A stretch of 64,000 nucleotides of DNA from an uncultured Pelagibacteraceae bacterium (GTDB lineage Bacteria; Pseudomonadota; Alphaproteobacteria; Pelagibacterales; Pelagibacteraceae): NCBI GenBank assembly GCA_902623215.1, contig CACNSS010000002.1:80284-144283 (forward strand). Direction: 5' to 3'. This document shows, in pieces, positions 63,064 through 64,000 of the stretch (positions within the stretch are counted from its first letter, which is position 1; each line of letters opens with the position of its first letter). The notes beneath the pieces are model-generated. The model saw only the letters and a list, made by a program, of their open reading frames with translations, made no database searches and was not told the DNA's origin. A program made the translations under genes and the position numbers.

Positions 63064-64000
63064 ATGAAAAAAATTTTAATTACAAGAAAATTAATTAGAG
63101 AGAGTGAAGATAAAGCAAGTAAAACTTTTAATCCAATATTTAATCCCAATGACGAATTATACTCACAATCAAAAGTTATAGATATGAGCCAAGGATGTGA
63201 TGGAATTTTATCATCACTTACTGAAAAATTAGATGAGCAAACTATTAATAAACTTCCAGATACAATCAAGATTATTTCAAATTTTGCTGTTGGATTTGGA
63301 AACATTGATTTAGAGGCTGCAAAAAATAGAGGTATTGCTGTTACAAATACTCCAGAAGTATTATCAGATGCAACTGCAGAAATCGGAGTTCTTTTAATTT
63401 TAGGTGCATGCAGAAGAGCCGCAGAGGGTATACAGTCAGCACAAGATGGTGGATGGAAATGGTCAGCAGATTATTTAATTGGTAAGCAATTAACGGGAAC
63501 AAGATTAGGAGTTTTAGGAATGGGAAGAATAGGTCAAAAAATTGCTAAAATTGCTAGATCACTGGGAATGATAATTCACTATCACAACAGATCAAAACTT
63601 AGTGAGGAAAAAGAACAAGGCGCTGTTTATCACAAAGATATAAAAAGTCTTTTTTCTGTCTCTGATGTTTTATCTATTTGTTGTCCTGCAACAAAAGAAA
63701 CTGAGAATATGATTAATAAGGAAACAGTAGAGTACTTTCCAAAAGGTGCAGTAATCACTAATGTAGCTAGAGGAGACATTGTTGATGATGAGGCTTTAAT
63801 AGATGCTTTAAATAGAAGAAAAATTTATGCAGTTGGTCTTGATGTTTACAAAAACGAGCCAAATTTAAATCCAGGGTATAGTAAAATTAAATCAGCATTT
63901 ATTTTACCTCACCTTGGTAGTGCAACGAAGGACACAAGAATTGCAATGGCTAATTTAGCTATAGATAATATTGATGAGTTTTTTAAAACTGGAAATTGTA
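63064..64000 (+). CDS. D-isomer-specific 2-hydroxyacid dehydrogenase (glyoxylate/hydroxypyruvate reductase-like), cut by window end
   Basis: 312 residues can be read from an ATG at 63064 before the window ends. The NAD(P) motif GMGRIGQKIA is at 152-161, the catalytic Arg at 236 (ARGDIVDD), Asp 260, Glu 265 and His 283 (PHLGSAT). It reduces a 2-oxoacid such as glyoxylate or hydroxypyruvate. It follows the GlcD-like gene by 15 bases and completes the 2-hydroxy/2-oxo acid module; only the last few residues are missing. Confidence 0.93.
   Translation, partial: MKKILITRKLIRESEDKASKTFNPIFNPNDELYSQSKVIDMSQGCDGILSSLTEKLDEQTINKLPDTIKIISNFAVGFGNIDLEAAKNRGIAVTNTPEVLSDATAEIGVLLILGACRRAAEGIQSAQDGGWKWSADYLIGKQLTGTRLGVLGMGRIGQKIAKIARSLGMIIHYHNRSKLSEEKEQGAVYHKDIKSLFSVSDVLSICCPATKETENMINKETVEYFPKGAVITNVARGDIVDDEALIDALNRRKIYAVGLDVYKNEPNLNPGYSKIKSAFILPHLGSATKDTRIAMANLAIDNIDEFFKTGNC

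Noticed and set aside
1..64000. CRISPR arrays, insertion sequences, prophage or integrase genes
   Set aside because: No regularly spaced repeats, transposase, integrase or phage-type genes were seen on either strand.

Overview
This window reads as a stretch of a free-living marine alphaproteobacterium of the SAR11 clade (Candidatus Pelagibacter type). The reasons are the very AT-rich, lysine/isoleucine/asparagine-rich coding, gaps of only a few bases or short overlaps between most genes, the absence of any mobile element, CRISPR array or phage gene, and the gene order around a classic alphaproteobacterial replication-origin neighbourhood. No intergenic stretch exceeds about 260 bases.

Region 1 (1-10.2 kb): rho, hemJ, hemH and hemE run leftwards and ppsR, maf, aroE, coaE and dnaQ run rightwards from an AT-rich 261-bp gap (2718-2978). 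That gap holds two perfect DnaA-box matches and tandem IHF-like motifs. The hemE/ppsR gap is where the Caulobacter origin lies, so I call it oriC. secB/fxsA, a Tim44-like protein, an Smr protein and hslVU follow. Region 2 (10.3-14.5 kb): a compact histidine operon hisBHAFE with a small unknown membrane protein, a HIT hydrolase and a GNAT protein. Region 3 (14.5-26 kb): lolA, ftsK, a UbiH-type hydroxylase, a LON-domain protein, tRNA-Gly with its promoter, a pterin dehydratase, purH, a heparinase II/III-like protein, rpe, and a two-part sodium:solute symporter (DUF4212 plus SSF subunit).

Region 4 (26-36 kb): acetyl-CoA synthetase with an unusual poly-lysine tail, EVE protein, tsaD, hemCD, MscS, YggT, folD and a metallo-beta-lactamase-fold hydrolase. 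Region 5 (36-48 kb): a tesA/ybbA/ybbP-type cluster, a sugar dehydrogenase, an atypical SDR, then a light-related block. That block has a cryptochrome/photolyase with an unannotated 43-aa DUF2256 protein and an unknown partner, secreted FG-GAP, fasciclin and cysteine-rich proteins, and a second photolyase-like protein with its domains in an unusual order. Region 6 (48-53.5 kb): argG, IalB-like, aldo/keto reductase, Bax-inhibitor-1, DUF2794, ispZ, hspQ.

Region 7 (53.4-64 kb): a structured RNA element precedes the cytochrome c maturation cluster ccmCDEFGH, which lacks ccmA, ccmB and ccmI here. Then come a PagL-like lipid A deacylase and a 2-hydroxy/2-oxo/2-amino acid module: two tandem FMN hydroxyacid oxidases, an aminotransferase, a GlcD-type FAD oxidase and a D-2-hydroxyacid dehydrogenase cut by the window end. 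Heme synthesis genes (hemEHJ, hemCD) and heme-using genes (ccm) are both present but not contiguous.

No defence island or obvious novel multi-gene system is visible. The most distinctive signals are the origin, the ccm leader RNA, the basic tail on Acs, the photolyase/DUF2256 block and the cysteine-rich secreted protein.
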